Below, in pieces: positions 23,196 through 31,611 of a DNA stretch of 64,000 nucleotides. The translations under genes and the position numbers were made by a program. The DNA is from Brevibacillus centrosporus (GTDB lineage: Bacteria > Bacillota > Bacilli > Brevibacillales > Brevibacillaceae). Under the pieces are notes generated by a model. It saw only the letters and a list, made by a program, of their open reading frames with translations, made no database searches and was not told the DNA's origin. Where the stretch lies: the NCBI RefSeq assembly GCF_003710815.1, contig NZ_RHHP01000021.1, positions 1 to 64,000 on the forward strand, written 5' to 3'. Position 1 is the stretch's first letter, and each line of letters begins with the position of its first letter.

Positions 23196-23373
23196 AGAAG
23201 GTCTAGTCCTTTCTTCTGTCCGTTTTAATACAGCACCCATTCTATTTTTAGTCTCTTTCGCTAAAAATGCAAGCAGAATCTTTTTCCCGTTTTCTCCGCT
23301 GGATTTTTACAGCAGACGCGGTACAATAAAGGACGTGACGATGTCGATTGATTGTATCGGTAGGTGAAGTAAG

Positions 23374-23625
23374 ATGAAGCCTTTAGTAGAATTTTGTGCC
23401 AGCAACGTTTCTTCCTATACCCAATCCGTTCTGGATGCACTCGAGAACGATCCTGATCTGGATGTAGATGTTTTGGAATACGGCTGTCTGGGTTATTGCG
23501 GAGAGTGCTATATGTTGCCCTTTGCCCTTGTCAATGGAAAACTTGTGCAGGCCGAAACAGCAGATGAACTTTTGACCAAGATAAAGAACAAGATACGCGA
23601 GGATGAAGAAGACTTTCCTTATTAA
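23374..23625 (+). CDS. yuzB: YuzB-like protein (DUF1450, UPF0349)
   Basis: An 83-residue protein with four Cys: EFCASN near the start and YGCLGYCGECYM in the middle, the DUF1450 pattern. The layout suggests a thioredoxin-like or metal-binding fold; function unknown. Its position between yutJ and yutM equals that in B. subtilis. It is transcribed alone, ending at the hairpin 23641-23675. Confidence 0.88.
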   Translation: MKPLVEFCASNVSSYTQSVLDALENDPDLDVDVLEYGCLGYCGECYMLPFALVNGKLVQAETADELLTKIKNKIREDEEDFPY

Positions 23626-23636
23626 GATGTCTTAAT

Positions 23637-23682
23637 AGAAAGAAGCTGATGCCGCAGAATCGAGCATCAGCTTCTTTATTTT
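23637..23682. terminator. Bidirectional terminator between yuzB and mqnE
   Basis: Perfect 12-bp arms AGAAGCTGATGC/GCATCAGCTTCT with A-rich and T-rich flanks, between convergent genes. Confidence 0.85.
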
Positions 23683-23689
23683 CATCCGA

Positions 23690-24793
23690 TTAGTGTTCTT
23701 TGACGACGTTGTAGAAGGTATCGCGTTCCAGTGCGCGTTTGCCAGCACCTTTTACCAGCCAGACCAGCTCATCAACAGTCAGGGCTTGTTGTGTCAGTGC
23801 ACCTGCAGCGTGGCTGATGCGCTCTTCAACGAGGGTACCGTGTACGTCGGACATCCCCATGGTGAGAGACAGCTGGGTCAGCTGCGTACCGATGTTGATG
23901 AAGTACGCTTTGATGTGCGGGAAGTTATCCAGCATCAAACGGCTGATCGCCATCGTTTTCAGGTCGTCAATCGCAGAGTTGCGGCGTTTGATGCCCGCGC
24001 TTGCTTTGATCGGCTGTACAGCGAGTGGGATAAATACCATGAATCCGTTGGTTTCGTCCTGCAGCTCGCGCAGACGCAGCATGTGAATGACGCGCTCCTC
24101 CAAAGTCTCGATAGAGCCATAGAGCATGGTAGAGTGTGTTTTCAGTCCAAGCTGGTGAGCCGTCCGGTGAACCTGCAGGTACATGTCGGTGCTCGCTTTT
24201 TCTGGGCTCATTTTCATACGATAGCGTTCAGTCAGGATCTCAGCACCGCCGCCAGTCAAGCTTTCCAGACCAGCGTTCATCAGCTCTTTCAAAACGCCTT
24301 CGATGGACAGGCCGGATATGCGGGAGAAGAACTCGATTTCAGCGCCTGTATACGATTTGAGCGTAACATTCGGGTACGCTTTTTTCAGCGTGCGCAGCGT
24401 GTCGATGTAGTATTCGAAAGGCATGTGCTGATTGTGCCCACCTACGATGTGGAACTCACGAATGCCTGGGTGGAAGCGTGTTTCGACGTAGTGCAGGAGC
24501 TCCTCCGTATTCATGGTGTACGCGCCGTCTTGATCCTTGTCGCGGCGGAAACCACAGAATTTGCAGTGCGCTTCACAGACGTTAGTCGGATTAATGTACA
24601 TATTTTGTACAAAATACACATTGTCGCCATTCTTACGTTGATTCACCAGATTGGCAAGCTGTCCAATCGTCAGCAAATCGTGGGAATTGAAGAGGGTAAC
24701 ACCGTCTTCCAAGGTAAGGCGTTCGCCATGCTGTACTTTTTCAGCGATGCCTGCGAGCGATTTGTCTTGGATGGCAATGGTTTCAAGCGCCAT
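23690..24793 (-). CDS. mqnE: Aminofutalosine synthase (radical SAM)
   Basis: A predicted 367-residue radical SAM enzyme with CEAHCKFCGF (CxxxCxxC, residues about 72-79). It resembles MqnE, which joins SAM and a chorismate-derived enolpyruvyl benzoate to form aminofutalosine in the futalosine route to menaquinone. The sister enzyme MqnC is the main alternative; MYINPTNVCEAHC favours MqnE. No other mqn gene is in the window. The ATG at 24793 follows AAAGGA. A long open frame on the other strand (23693-24814) is a shadow. Confidence 0.82.
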   Translation of the reverse strand: MALETIAIQDKSLAGIAEKVQHGERLTLEDGVTLFNSHDLLTIGQLANLVNQRKNGDNVYFVQNMYINPTNVCEAHCKFCGFRRDKDQDGAYTMNTEELLHYVETRFHPGIREFHIVGGHNQHMPFEYYIDTLRTLKKAYPNVTLKSYTGAEIEFFSRISGLSIEGVLKELMNAGLESLTGGGAEILTERYRMKMSPEKASTDMYLQVHRTAHQLGLKTHSTMLYGSIETLEERVIHMLRLRELQDETNGFMVFIPLAVQPIKASAGIKRRNSAIDDLKTMAISRLMLDNFPHIKAYFINIGTQLTQLSLTMGMSDVHGTLVEERISHAAGALTQQALTVDELVWLVKGAGKRALERDTFYNVVKEH

Positions 24794-25093
24794 TCCAAAC
24801 ACGTCCTTTCATGATTCGTAATATGGGAATTTTAAAGAGGTTCGTCCAGCTTCTCCCAATCTTGTACGTTCATGGGGAAGAGAGAAATCTCTGATGTAGG
24901 AGGATGTCTAACCCTTTGTAGCAGTAGGCGAGCCATCCGCTTCGAGTGTTGCATATCGGACAACAAGGCATCTATATTATAAACCTCTTGAAGAGAGGGA
25001 ACAATAACATAAGTTCACCAAGTGTTGGCTGTAAAAATCTAACAATTATCGGCAAAATATTGCCCCGAAATAGGAGATAGTGGGAAATTTTGT
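24794..25093. other. Intergenic, no gene seen
   Basis: About 300 bases between mqnE and the Spo0E-like gene, becoming AT-rich to the right. No coding frame with a ribosome site was found. Confidence 0.4.
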
Positions 25094-25122
25094 TTGCGAA
25101 TTCCTAGGTAATCTTGTAAAAT
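25094..25122 (+). promoter_or_regulatory. SigA-type promoter of the Spo0E-like gene
   Basis: TTGCGA (25094-25099), 17 bases, TAAAAT (25117-25122), 40 bases before the ATG at 25163. Confidence 0.65.
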
Positions 25123-25162
25123 ATAGGTAGATAGCCTGATCTACTATTAGGAGGAGCTTCAA

Positions 25163-25384
25163 ATGCGGGACGTTTTGCTCGAAAAAATCGAACTCCTTCG
25201 ACAGCGTATGGTAAGTATGGGGTTAGAGTTTGGGTTGGATCATCCAGAAGTCCTAGAATACAGTATACAAATTGATCAACTACACAACGAACTGAACCAA
25301 ATAGATCATAGTCTGTCTAAGGTAGGCACAAGTAAAAAACCGTATCGATTTTATCTTCTGGAAAACAAAGCATTTTTCGCATAA
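25163..25384 (+). CDS. Spo0E-like aspartyl-phosphate phosphatase
   Basis: A 73-residue two-helix protein. The segment FGLDHPEVLEYSIQIDQLHN fits the Spo0E signature (S-x-x-x-D with preceding helix). Spo0E-type phosphatases dephosphorylate Spo0A~P and delay sporulation. TAGGAGGAG precedes the ATG. The C-terminal tail (KPYRFYLLENKAFFA) is not part of the family core. It has its own promoter and terminator. Confidence 0.82.
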   Translation: MRDVLLEKIELLRQRMVSMGLEFGLDHPEVLEYSIQIDQLHNELNQIDHSLSKVGTSKKPYRFYLLENKAFFA

Positions 25385-25408
25385 GAAGGGGAAACCCTTC
25401 TTTTCTTC
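25383..25408 (+). terminator. Intrinsic terminator after the Spo0E-like gene
   Basis: AAGAAGGG/CCCTTCTT arms, GAAA loop, TTTCTT tail. Confidence 0.75.
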
Positions 25409-25534
25409 ATTAATAAGTGGGTTTCTCAGAATGGGCTCTCGAAGTGCAGGGGAACCTTGTAGAGGAAGCTCCTTTTTATGTATACTATAGATACGCAAGA
25501 ATATTGCCATTGCCTGTAGAAGGAGGAAAGAGGC

Positions 25535-25894
25535 ATGATTACATTGACAGAGCAAGCCAGCCTGAAGGTAAAAGAAATGCTGGCAGCAGAAAATAACCCG
25601 GATCTGTTCCTACGCGTGGGAGTCAGACCAGGTGGTTGCAGTGGCTTCACCTACGGCATGGGCTGGGATCAGGAAATGAAAGAAGGCGACGAGACCTTCG
25701 AGCAGCACGGCGTGAAAATTGTTGTCGATAAAGACAGCTATCTATACATTAAAGGCACCGAAATTGACTACAAGGAATCCATGATGGGCGGCGGTTTTTC
25801 CATCGTGAATCCGAATGCGGTGGCTTCCTGTGGCTGTGGGTCGTCCTTCAAGACGGCACTGGCCGAAGGAAAAGCGGAGAAGTGCGACGACTAA
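25535..25894 (+). CDS. yutM: A-type Fe-S carrier protein (IscA/ErpA family, YutM)
   Basis: A 119-residue HesB/IscA-family protein. The three cluster ligands are Cys in PGGCSGF near residue 36 and the pair in CGCGSSF near 103-105. It delivers Fe-S clusters to target enzymes and probably works with nfuA. GAAGGAGGA precedes the ATG. A terminator follows. Confidence 0.92.
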   Translation: MITLTEQASLKVKEMLAAENNPDLFLRVGVRPGGCSGFTYGMGWDQEMKEGDETFEQHGVKIVVDKDSYLYIKGTEIDYKESMMGGGFSIVNPNAVASCGCGSSFKTALAEGKAEKCDD

Positions 25895-25914
25895 GGAAAT
25901 AACGAAGTATAATC

Positions 25915-25956
25915 AAACCTTTGTGGCTTACATCAGCTGCAAAGGTTTTTTCTTTT
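25915..25956 (+). terminator. Intrinsic terminator after yutM
   Basis: AAACCTTT/AAAGGTTT arms (25915-25922, 25941-25948) followed by TTTCTTTT. Confidence 0.75.
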
Positions 25957-26068
25957 GGAGGTTAATTTCCATCTCTTGTATCTGTCTGTCGTGTTTCCAC
26001 GTATTTACATCTGGCTGGATCTGGGACGGCCGCCCGGATGGCGAATACGCATCAAGGAGTGAAAGACT

Positions 26069-27426
26069 GTGGAAGCACAGCAGTTACAAATACATAGAGG
26101 GTTGCGTTGGCTGTGGCTTGGTTCCATGGCAATCGGTGTTCTCAGTGACTACCTGTTCTATGGAAAGGCGTTTGGCATCTCCTATCCATTGTTTGTGTTT
26201 GGGTTGTACGCCTTGTTTTTTTTGCAAGCTAAACAGCAAAGCCAATTGACCTTTTCTCGAGATCAGCTGTTTGCATGGCTGCTCACAGTACCAATCGTTC
26301 TTCTCGCGCTGACTTTTTTCTATACGACAATACGCTATTCCGACTATTGAATTTCCTGGCTGTCCCATTTTTGTTCGTGGCGCAAACGATGCTGCTCCTC
26401 AAACGGCACAGACAGAGCTGGTACTCACTGGGCTTTGCAGGTGAGATGATGGAGACCGTGCTGCTGTATACCCTCAAGTACACCATGATTCCCTTTGCCT
26501 TTCTCCGCCACTGGCTTAAAAGCCGGATGGACCGAAGGAAATACGGAATAGCAGTGAAGATACTGGCTGGAATCGGCATCTCGCTTCCCATTCTACTAGT
26601 CGTTCTCACACTACTCACACAGGCAGACGGTGTTTTCGGACACCTTCTAGCAAAAATACCGAGCCTCTTGTTTGACTGGGATTCTGCAGAGGCGTTATAC
26701 CGCCTGTTCAGGATTGGTCTGGTCGCCCTTCTGATTTTTGGTTACTTCTATGCCGTCATTGGTCCAAAGCCGCAAGAAGTAGCCGACAAGCTACTGGAGA
26801 GATCGGAAGAAAAAAGGATTGCGTGGGACGGGGTTATCCTCGTCACGATCCTGACGATCATCAACTTCATTCTGCTGGTCAGCTTCATGCATCTCGTATC
26901 GAGAGCGCAGCCCGTTATCTATAAATTCGTGCAGGCCATGCTTAGCCTGTTGACTATCTGTACGAGCTTTATGCTGTTTTCGGCTTACTTCCGGTTGTCG
27001 CTTTATGAAGAGGCCTATGGTTACACGCAGACGCGATTTTTGGCGCATGCCTTCATGATCTTTATGTTTGTGCTGTTCGTGATCGCTTTCCTGAAAATCT
27101 GGCGAAACGATTTTTCGTTGCTCAAATATTACGGGATCGCGGGAATTGCTGCATATGTCGTACTGAATTACATCCAGGTAGATGCGGTGATAGCCCAAAA
27201 CAACATCCAACGCTACTACGAGACAGGGAGAATCGATGTCGCGTATTTGATGGAGCTGTCCGATGACGCGATTCCGCTCATCGCCACACTGCGAGAGGAT
27301 AAAGGGATAGGGGATAGAATCCAGCACTACCTTCAGGAAAAGAGGGACCATTTGCAGAAAGAGCGCAGCTGGCAGTCCTTTACAATCGCCAGATATGTCG
27401 CGAAAACGCATTTGCAGAAGGAATAG
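26069..27426 (+). pseudogene. DUF4153/DUF4173-type membrane protein, frameshifted
   Basis: A single ~450-residue polytopic protein split over two frames. The GTG start at 26069 follows AAGGAG. Frame one gives three membrane spans and ends in unrelated residues at 26350; the continuation LYDNTLFRLLNFLAVPFLFVA lies in another frame to 27426, with about eight more spans (IGISLPILLVVLTLLT; AFMIFMFVLFVIAFL). The two join at a run of six T (26314-26319); seven T would restore LALTFFLYDN. This may be a true lesion or a sequencing error. Family function unknown. Confidence 0.8.
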
Positions 27427-27539
27427 AGAGGACATTCCAGATGCATACGCGAATAGGACAAGGATGGCGAGCATAAAAGGAAAGAGCAGCATGATCTCTC
27501 CCCAACCATCAAGCAATAGAAGGGAGCAGGACTACCGAT

Positions 27540-28361
27540 ATGACTGGAGCTGCCATCGTGCTTCTTCTCAGTATTGCGGCAGGGGGGATGGTGTTTGTTT
27601 ACCATACCCTGTATGTCCAGACGACGCCTGTCCATCTCTCTCATCCACGTATGCCACCATCCATTTTTATTCACATTACTGACCTGCACGGGCGTACCCG
27701 CTTTCTGAATGGTACCTTGCATCGCTTGGTCAATCGCTGGCGGCCCGACATGATTTTCGTCACCGGAGACTTGACGCAAAACCGCGATCAGCTCGCGAAC
27801 GTGATGAGGGAAATCGCAAAGCTTGTGGCGAAGGATGGAATTTTCTTCGTTCCAGGCAATTACGAGCGTGAAGAGATGCGTGGGTTTCAAAAGAGGAATT
27901 ACACCGGAGCGGATTACGCGGCCAGCAAAAAGCAATGGCAGACGTGCATGAAGGTCTTGGAAAATCAGGATAGCATCGTGAGAATCGGAGACACGCGGAT
28001 GCGGATATATGGCTTCGATAACTCAACCTACGGCTTTGAGCAATACCATACAGAAGTCTCGGATGAGCACGCGGATTGCACGGTGCTGCTCGCTCATTCT
28101 CCCAGCATTATTTCGTATATTCGGGCGAATGGCGTCCAAGGGGATTTGCTGCTCACAGGGCACACGCATGGGGGGCAAATCAGACTGCTCGGGAAAACGC
28201 TGGGGCCGTACAGGCACTTTCATGTTGGGATCAAGAAGGATGATCGGGTCGGATTGTTTGCGATTAGCCGAGGGCTGGGCACGTCCCGCATTCCTTTGCG
28301 TTTCTGCTGCTTTCCGGAAATCATGGTGTATTTGATCAATCATCCGCCCCGCAAAAAATAG
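27540..28361 (+). CDS. Membrane-anchored metallophosphoesterase (YkuE-like)
   Basis: A 273-residue calcineurin-type phosphoesterase behind an N-terminal anchor (AAIVLLLSIAAGGMVFVYHT). Metal motifs in order: DLHGRTR near residue 46, GDLTQNR near 80, GNYERE near 106, LAHSP near 184 and GHTHGGQ near 212. The usual GNHE motif reads GNYE, replacing the conserved His with Tyr. YkuE-type proteins act outside the membrane; the substrate is unknown here. The ATG follows GGGAGCAGG. It is the third gene after yutM on this strand. Confidence 0.85.
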   Translation: MTGAAIVLLLSIAAGGMVFVYHTLYVQTTPVHLSHPRMPPSIFIHITDLHGRTRFLNGTLHRLVNRWRPDMIFVTGDLTQNRDQLANVMREIAKLVAKDGIFFVPGNYEREEMRGFQKRNYTGADYAASKKQWQTCMKVLENQDSIVRIGDTRMRIYGFDNSTYGFEQYHTEVSDEHADCTVLLAHSPSIISYIRANGVQGDLLLTGHTHGGQIRLLGKTLGPYRHFHVGIKKDDRVGLFAISRGLGTSRIPLRFCCFPEIMVYLINHPPRKK

Positions 28362-28695
28362 CCCTCCTCGCTGCCGTAAATAGCTTCGAAGGCGTTCTTC
28401 TTTTTGGATGGGGAACTAGATCAAAATTTGGTGAGGAGGCTACTGCCTGTGGTGGAACGCTATGATGCCAATGAAGGAGCCGAGCGCGAACAAGGCGCGA
28501 ATCGAGAAACCTTCTCTGGCTCTGACTGCCTAATAACGGTCACCAGGCGACCGACTATGAACAAAATTTGAAGCGATAACGATATGGATAGGCATTCCAA
28601 TTTCTGGTATTATAAAATCTACTACATAAGGCATGGACTACACTAAGCTAACTTTTTTCCAATTTGAAGAAAAATAAAAAAGGATGGTATAAAGA
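28362..28695. other. Intergenic with a possible gene remnant
   Basis: On the minus strand (about 28533 to 28440) an open stretch reads VRAREGFSIRALFALGSFIG, then IIAFHHRQ and stop, like the C-terminal membrane segment of a lost protein; a stop precedes it and there is no start codon. The rest is AT-rich and unexplained. Confidence 0.3.
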
Positions 28696-29184
28696 ATGGA
28701 CTATGAAATACAAGTAGCAACCTTGGAAGATAAAGAAACACTCCGCAATCTGTTGCAATTCTACATCTATGATTTTTCAGAATTTATGGATTTGCACTTT
28801 GAAGAAAATGGTAAGTATGGTGATTATCCAATAGATGAATATTGGACAACAGACCCCAATTATCCGTATTTAATTCGGTTAAATGGAAAGATTGTTGGGG
28901 TTGCCTTGGTCAAATTGAAAAATAGGAACAGTGATGTTTATTTTTCAATTGCTGAATTTTTTATTGCTAAAAAGTATCGCAGGGTAGGATTAGGGAAACT
29001 GGTTGCTAAAGATATTTTTGATTTGCATAAGGGGCAATGGGAAGTTTATCAAATTGATAACAATAAGCCTGCTCAACACTTTTGGAAAAAGGTAATAGAG
29101 GAATATACAGACGGAAAATTTACCGAACGAATAGAAGAAGGAAGAAGAACGCAAGTATTCGCAAGTCATGACGCAAGTTTATAA
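28696..29184 (+). CDS. GNAT-family N-acetyltransferase
   Basis: A 162-residue GNAT protein. The acetyl-CoA loop is FIAKKYRRVGLGKLVAKD near residues 94-111 (RRVGLG), after the beta strand YFSIAEFFI. Codon use is AT-rich compared with neighbours, suggesting recent arrival. The ATG at 28696 is preceded only by AAAAAAGGATGG. The acceptor substrate cannot be predicted. Confidence 0.8.
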   Translation: MDYEIQVATLEDKETLRNLLQFYIYDFSEFMDLHFEENGKYGDYPIDEYWTTDPNYPYLIRLNGKIVGVALVKLKNRNSDVYFSIAEFFIAKKYRRVGLGKLVAKDIFDLHKGQWEVYQIDNNKPAQHFWKKVIEEYTDGKFTERIEEGRRTQVFASHDASL

Positions 29185-29378
29185 AAAGTGATTGTCGGGA
29201 GTGGCCAAAACAGGGCTGATTTTTGTACTCGCGGCAATTTTAGGTTGATTTTTTGGGCACGAATTCTGTACAAGAAGCAGGAAAAATTGCGAGGCAGACC
29301 TAAAAAATCTATCAGATTCAGCTGGGCAGCGAGGGGTAAAAAGAGGAGAAGGAAGTGGGAAGAGAAGTTAGCCAATTC

Positions 29379-29411
29379 GTCACGATTCAGTCACGATTCG
29401 GTCACAGACTC
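29379..29411. promoter_or_regulatory. Three head-to-tail 11-bp repeats, likely response-regulator site
   Basis: GTCACGATTCA, GTCACGATTCG and GTCACAGACTC follow one another without gaps, 64 bases before the CuA lipoprotein gene. Hexamers GTCACG/GTCACG/GTCACA at 11-bp spacing are the layout bound by OmpR-family regulators such as PhoP or ResD; the regulator is not identified. Confidence 0.5.
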
Positions 29412-29474
29412 CCAGATTTTGGACGACTTTCTTTCAGTAAAATGGAAGTGTAGAACAAGAAGAAAGAAGGGGTC

Positions 29475-29870
29475 ATGATGACGAAGAAGTGGGGATTGCT
29501 AGTTTCCGCTGTTGCCTTTTCAGCGATGCTGTTGACAGCTTGTGGCGGCGAGAGCAAGGATCAGGCGGCGAGCGGTACACCAAGCGCTGCGGCTCCAGCT
29601 GCGACGACAGGTACGGCGATCAATATTGAAGCGAGCAACTGGAAATTCAATCAGGATACATTTGAAGTGAAAGCGGGAGAGGAATTCACCGTGAACTTCA
29701 AGTCTGCTGAAGGCTTCCACGGGATCGGCATCGAAGGCACAGATTTTGAGCTTCAAAAAGAAGGCAGCAAGACACTGAAAATCGATAAAGCTGGCGAGTA
29801 CACCATTTTCTGCAACGTGATTTGCGGTCCAGACCATGGCAAAATGGTAGCCAAACTTGTCGTAAAATAA
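29475..29870 (+). CDS. CuA-type cupredoxin lipoprotein
   Basis: A 131-residue lipoprotein. The signal ends at the lipobox LLTAC, with Cys23 as lipid anchor. After an Ala/Pro/Thr linker comes one cupredoxin domain (residues about 48-131) with a full set of binuclear CuA ligands: His in EGFHGIG, then CNVICGPDHGKM (Cys, Cys, His, Met). It resembles the soluble half of cytochrome oxidase subunit II without the membrane helices. No oxidase subunit is adjacent. It probably carries electrons or copper on the outer face of the membrane. Confidence 0.85.
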   Translation: MMTKKWGLLVSAVAFSAMLLTACGGESKDQAASGTPSAAAPAATTGTAINIEASNWKFNQDTFEVKAGEEFTVNFKSAEGFHGIGIEGTDFELQKEGSKTLKIDKAGEYTIFCNVICGPDHGKMVAKLVVK

Positions 29871-29881
29871 ACCAGCCCACC

Positions 29882-29926
29882 AAACACTTTGGCCTGCTTC
29901 GCGGGTCAGAGTGTTTTCTCATTTTC
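29882..29926 (+). terminator. Terminator after the CuA gene
   Basis: Imperfect long stem around GCCTG-CTTCG-CGGGT with outer AAACACTTT/AGAGTGTTT, then TTCTCATTTT. Confidence 0.65.
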
Positions 29927-29982
29927 CACAGGGGCATACTATCTTGCGTACCATTCAAACATCAGGAGGTGTCGCAAGAGAG

Positions 29983-30093
29983 ATGGCAAAGCACAACAAC
30001 AAGCGACCGACAGAGGCATCAGCAGGCTCCCGCAGCACGCCGCCGAAAACGGGAGAAAATACGGGCCACAACCTGCGCAAGGAAAACAAGTAG
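29983..30093 (+). CDS. Small basic 36-residue protein
   Basis: The product begins MAKHNNKRPTEASAGSRS and ends GHNLRKENK: hydrophilic, basic and without Cys or hydrophobic runs, similar in character to minor small acid-soluble spore proteins, though no family match is claimed. GGAGGTG lies 12 bases before the ATG. It is followed by a terminator at 30108-30150. Confidence 0.5.
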   Translation: MAKHNNKRPTEASAGSRSTPPKTGENTGHNLRKENK

Positions 30094-30107
30094 CAGGGGA
30101 AAAAAAG

Positions 30108-30150
30108 AAAAGCGCGGAACCAAGATCATCTCTTGATTCTGCGCTTTTTG
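30108..30150. terminator. Bidirectional terminator
   Basis: Arms at 30108-30124 and 30132-30148 (AAAAGCGC-type/GCGCTTTT), between convergent genes. Confidence 0.8.
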
Positions 30151-30158
30151 CATGGAAG

Positions 30159-30584
30159 TCAAGCCCGTTTGTTGCGCATGGCATAAACCAGCTTGGGTGT
30201 GCCCGATGTACCTTCCACGAACTTGCGGTACTGCTCGGTTTCCATACCGTAGATCGCGAGCTTTCCTGCGGGATCGTAGTGAACGCCCCAGCCGTACTTT
30301 TTGGGAAGCATGGAAGCGCGCATGCAAGGATGGCTTTTCGAAAACAGCTCGGCCCAAATTCGGTCTGCGTCCTTGGCGATCGTCTCTTCGGGGTATTCCT
30401 TATGGCGGATATGTACCTCATAGATCAGATCATCTATGGTGTAGCGATAGGGATCGATAGACAAAAGCTCGTACTGCAGGACGTGAATGGACGGCTTTGC
30501 ATTCGGCTTTGTGGTCGGTACGACTCCAGTCGTTACGGGACAATCCTGTGCCACTTGCACGAAAGTATCTATAATCAATCGCAT
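30159..30584 (-). CDS. DUF6157-family protein
   Basis: A predicted 141-residue soluble protein. The blocks TFVQVAQDCPVTTGVVP, IHVLQYELLSIDPYRYT and ASMLPKKYGWGVHYD match the DUF6157 family as I remember it; its role is unknown. The ATG at 30584 is chosen because AGTAGGTG lies 7 bases upstream; in-frame starts at 30590 and 30593 overlap that site. Confidence 0.7.
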   Translation of the reverse strand: MRLIIDTFVQVAQDCPVTTGVVPTTKPNAKPSIHVLQYELLSIDPYRYTIDDLIYEVHIRHKEYPEETIAKDADRIWAELFSKSHPCMRASMLPKKYGWGVHYDPAGKLAIYGMETEQYRKFVEGTSGTPKLVYAMRNKRA

Positions 30585-30653
30585 CTTCATCACCTACTTA
30601 CTAGCATAGCGAGAGGTGAAGTGGTATGCAAGATTTGGAAAAAGGATAATGGA

Positions 30654-30986
30654 TTAATAGCCAGTGGATTGCAGGAATGCTGCCACAGCGACGTTGTACG
30701 CATAGGCGGACTCGATGGTTTTCGTAGTGCTTTTCAGCCATTCCTCTTTCTCGTCAGCGAGCTAAAGCCAACGTTTTTTGTCCACCGAGGTAAGAGCGGT
30801 AAGCTTCGCGATATTGCTCCTCAGCGGATGGATGGCTCGATTTCATTTTCTCCCATGCTTCTTTGGCCTCGTTTACTTTTCCATTCGAGGCTTTGACCTC
30901 TTGCTCCGCTTTCTTTTGAGCCAGTGTGTAGAGAAGTTCGGCTTTTTGTGCCACTTTTATAAAAAAACTTTGCATAACGAAATACA
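30654..30986 (-). pseudogene. Helical-protein gene broken by a small insertion
   Basis: Reading from an ATG near 30986 (or 30974) gives LLYTLAQKKAEQEVKASNG, then REAYRSYLGGQKTLALAR and a stop at 30754. In another frame the protein-like ending ADEKEEWLKSTTKTIESAYA, then YNVAVAAFLQSTGY, continues to a stop at 30654. The junction (30754-30764) contains GCTCGCT, consistent with a 4-base GCTC duplication that shifted the frame. The product would be a ~107-residue helical protein; family unknown. Confidence 0.55.
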
Positions 30987-31092
30987 TATTTTGCCTTTGT
31001 ATGGGAATGGTAAAGGAGTAAGGCAGGAATGCTAAGACGCAGCTTCCACAGGCTCCGCTCCCAACAGCAGGGCCGAGTTCGATGGATAGGAG

Positions 31093-31455
31093 ATGGTGGC
31101 CCTGGATAAAAATCGATATTACATCACTTTGCAAAGCGGTACGACTGTTGCAGAGATTCGGAGTGAAAAAGGCTCTTCGACGTATGACTTTGAGATTGAG
31201 GCAACCGATGTGGAAGTCGGGATGCTGCGTGATCTGATGAATAACTGCGTGCATGGGGACTTCATGATGTGGATGCACGGGCATACGCTCTGGTCTGACA
31301 TGCCGGACCGCGACAACGATGAATACGATGACAACCTGCGAGCGATTTACCAAATCATTTATCAGCATGGAACGTCGAAAACAAAGCAGGATTTGGAGCA
31401 GATGGGGTTGGTCAAGCTTTTGGGCCTAAATCGAAACGAATTGCGCCCTTTTTAA
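31093..31455 (+). CDS. Hypothetical protein, 120 residues
   Basis: An acidic soluble protein. The start reads MVALDKNRYYITLQSGTTVA; the body contains LRDLMNNCVHGDFMMWMHGH, then TLWSDMPDRDNDEYDDNL. It looks like a small alpha/beta domain conserved in Brevibacillus-type genomes, but I recognise no family. The start is uncertain: AGGAG lies only 1-4 bases before ATG 31093/GTG 31096. Confidence 0.55.
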   Translation: MVALDKNRYYITLQSGTTVAEIRSEKGSSTYDFEIEATDVEVGMLRDLMNNCVHGDFMMWMHGHTLWSDMPDRDNDEYDDNLRAIYQIIYQHGTSKTKQDLEQMGLVKLLGLNRNELRPF

Positions 31456-31611
31456 CGGCAGTCACGGAAAAATTACAACATTTTTCCATATTTCTTCAAC
31501 AATCGTGCCACAATCGATGGACAAACTTTCGGAGGAAAGCGGAGATGGATTAGACCCGTTTTCCTCTCAGGTCGAGCGACGATTGTACAGACTGGAAAAG
31601 GAGTGGACAGC

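Noticed and set aside
23693-24814. 373-codon open frame opposite mqnE
   Set aside because: mqnE has a clear radical SAM motif and ribosome site; the opposite frame has neither.
29188-29478. 96-codon plus frame before the CuA gene
   Set aside because: No ribosome site, basic random composition, and it overlaps the 11-bp repeats and the CuA start.
30754-31368. 204-codon minus frame opposite the hypothetical gene at 31093
   Set aside because: Only its last part (after about 30986) looks coding and is described as a pseudogene; the rest is a shadow.
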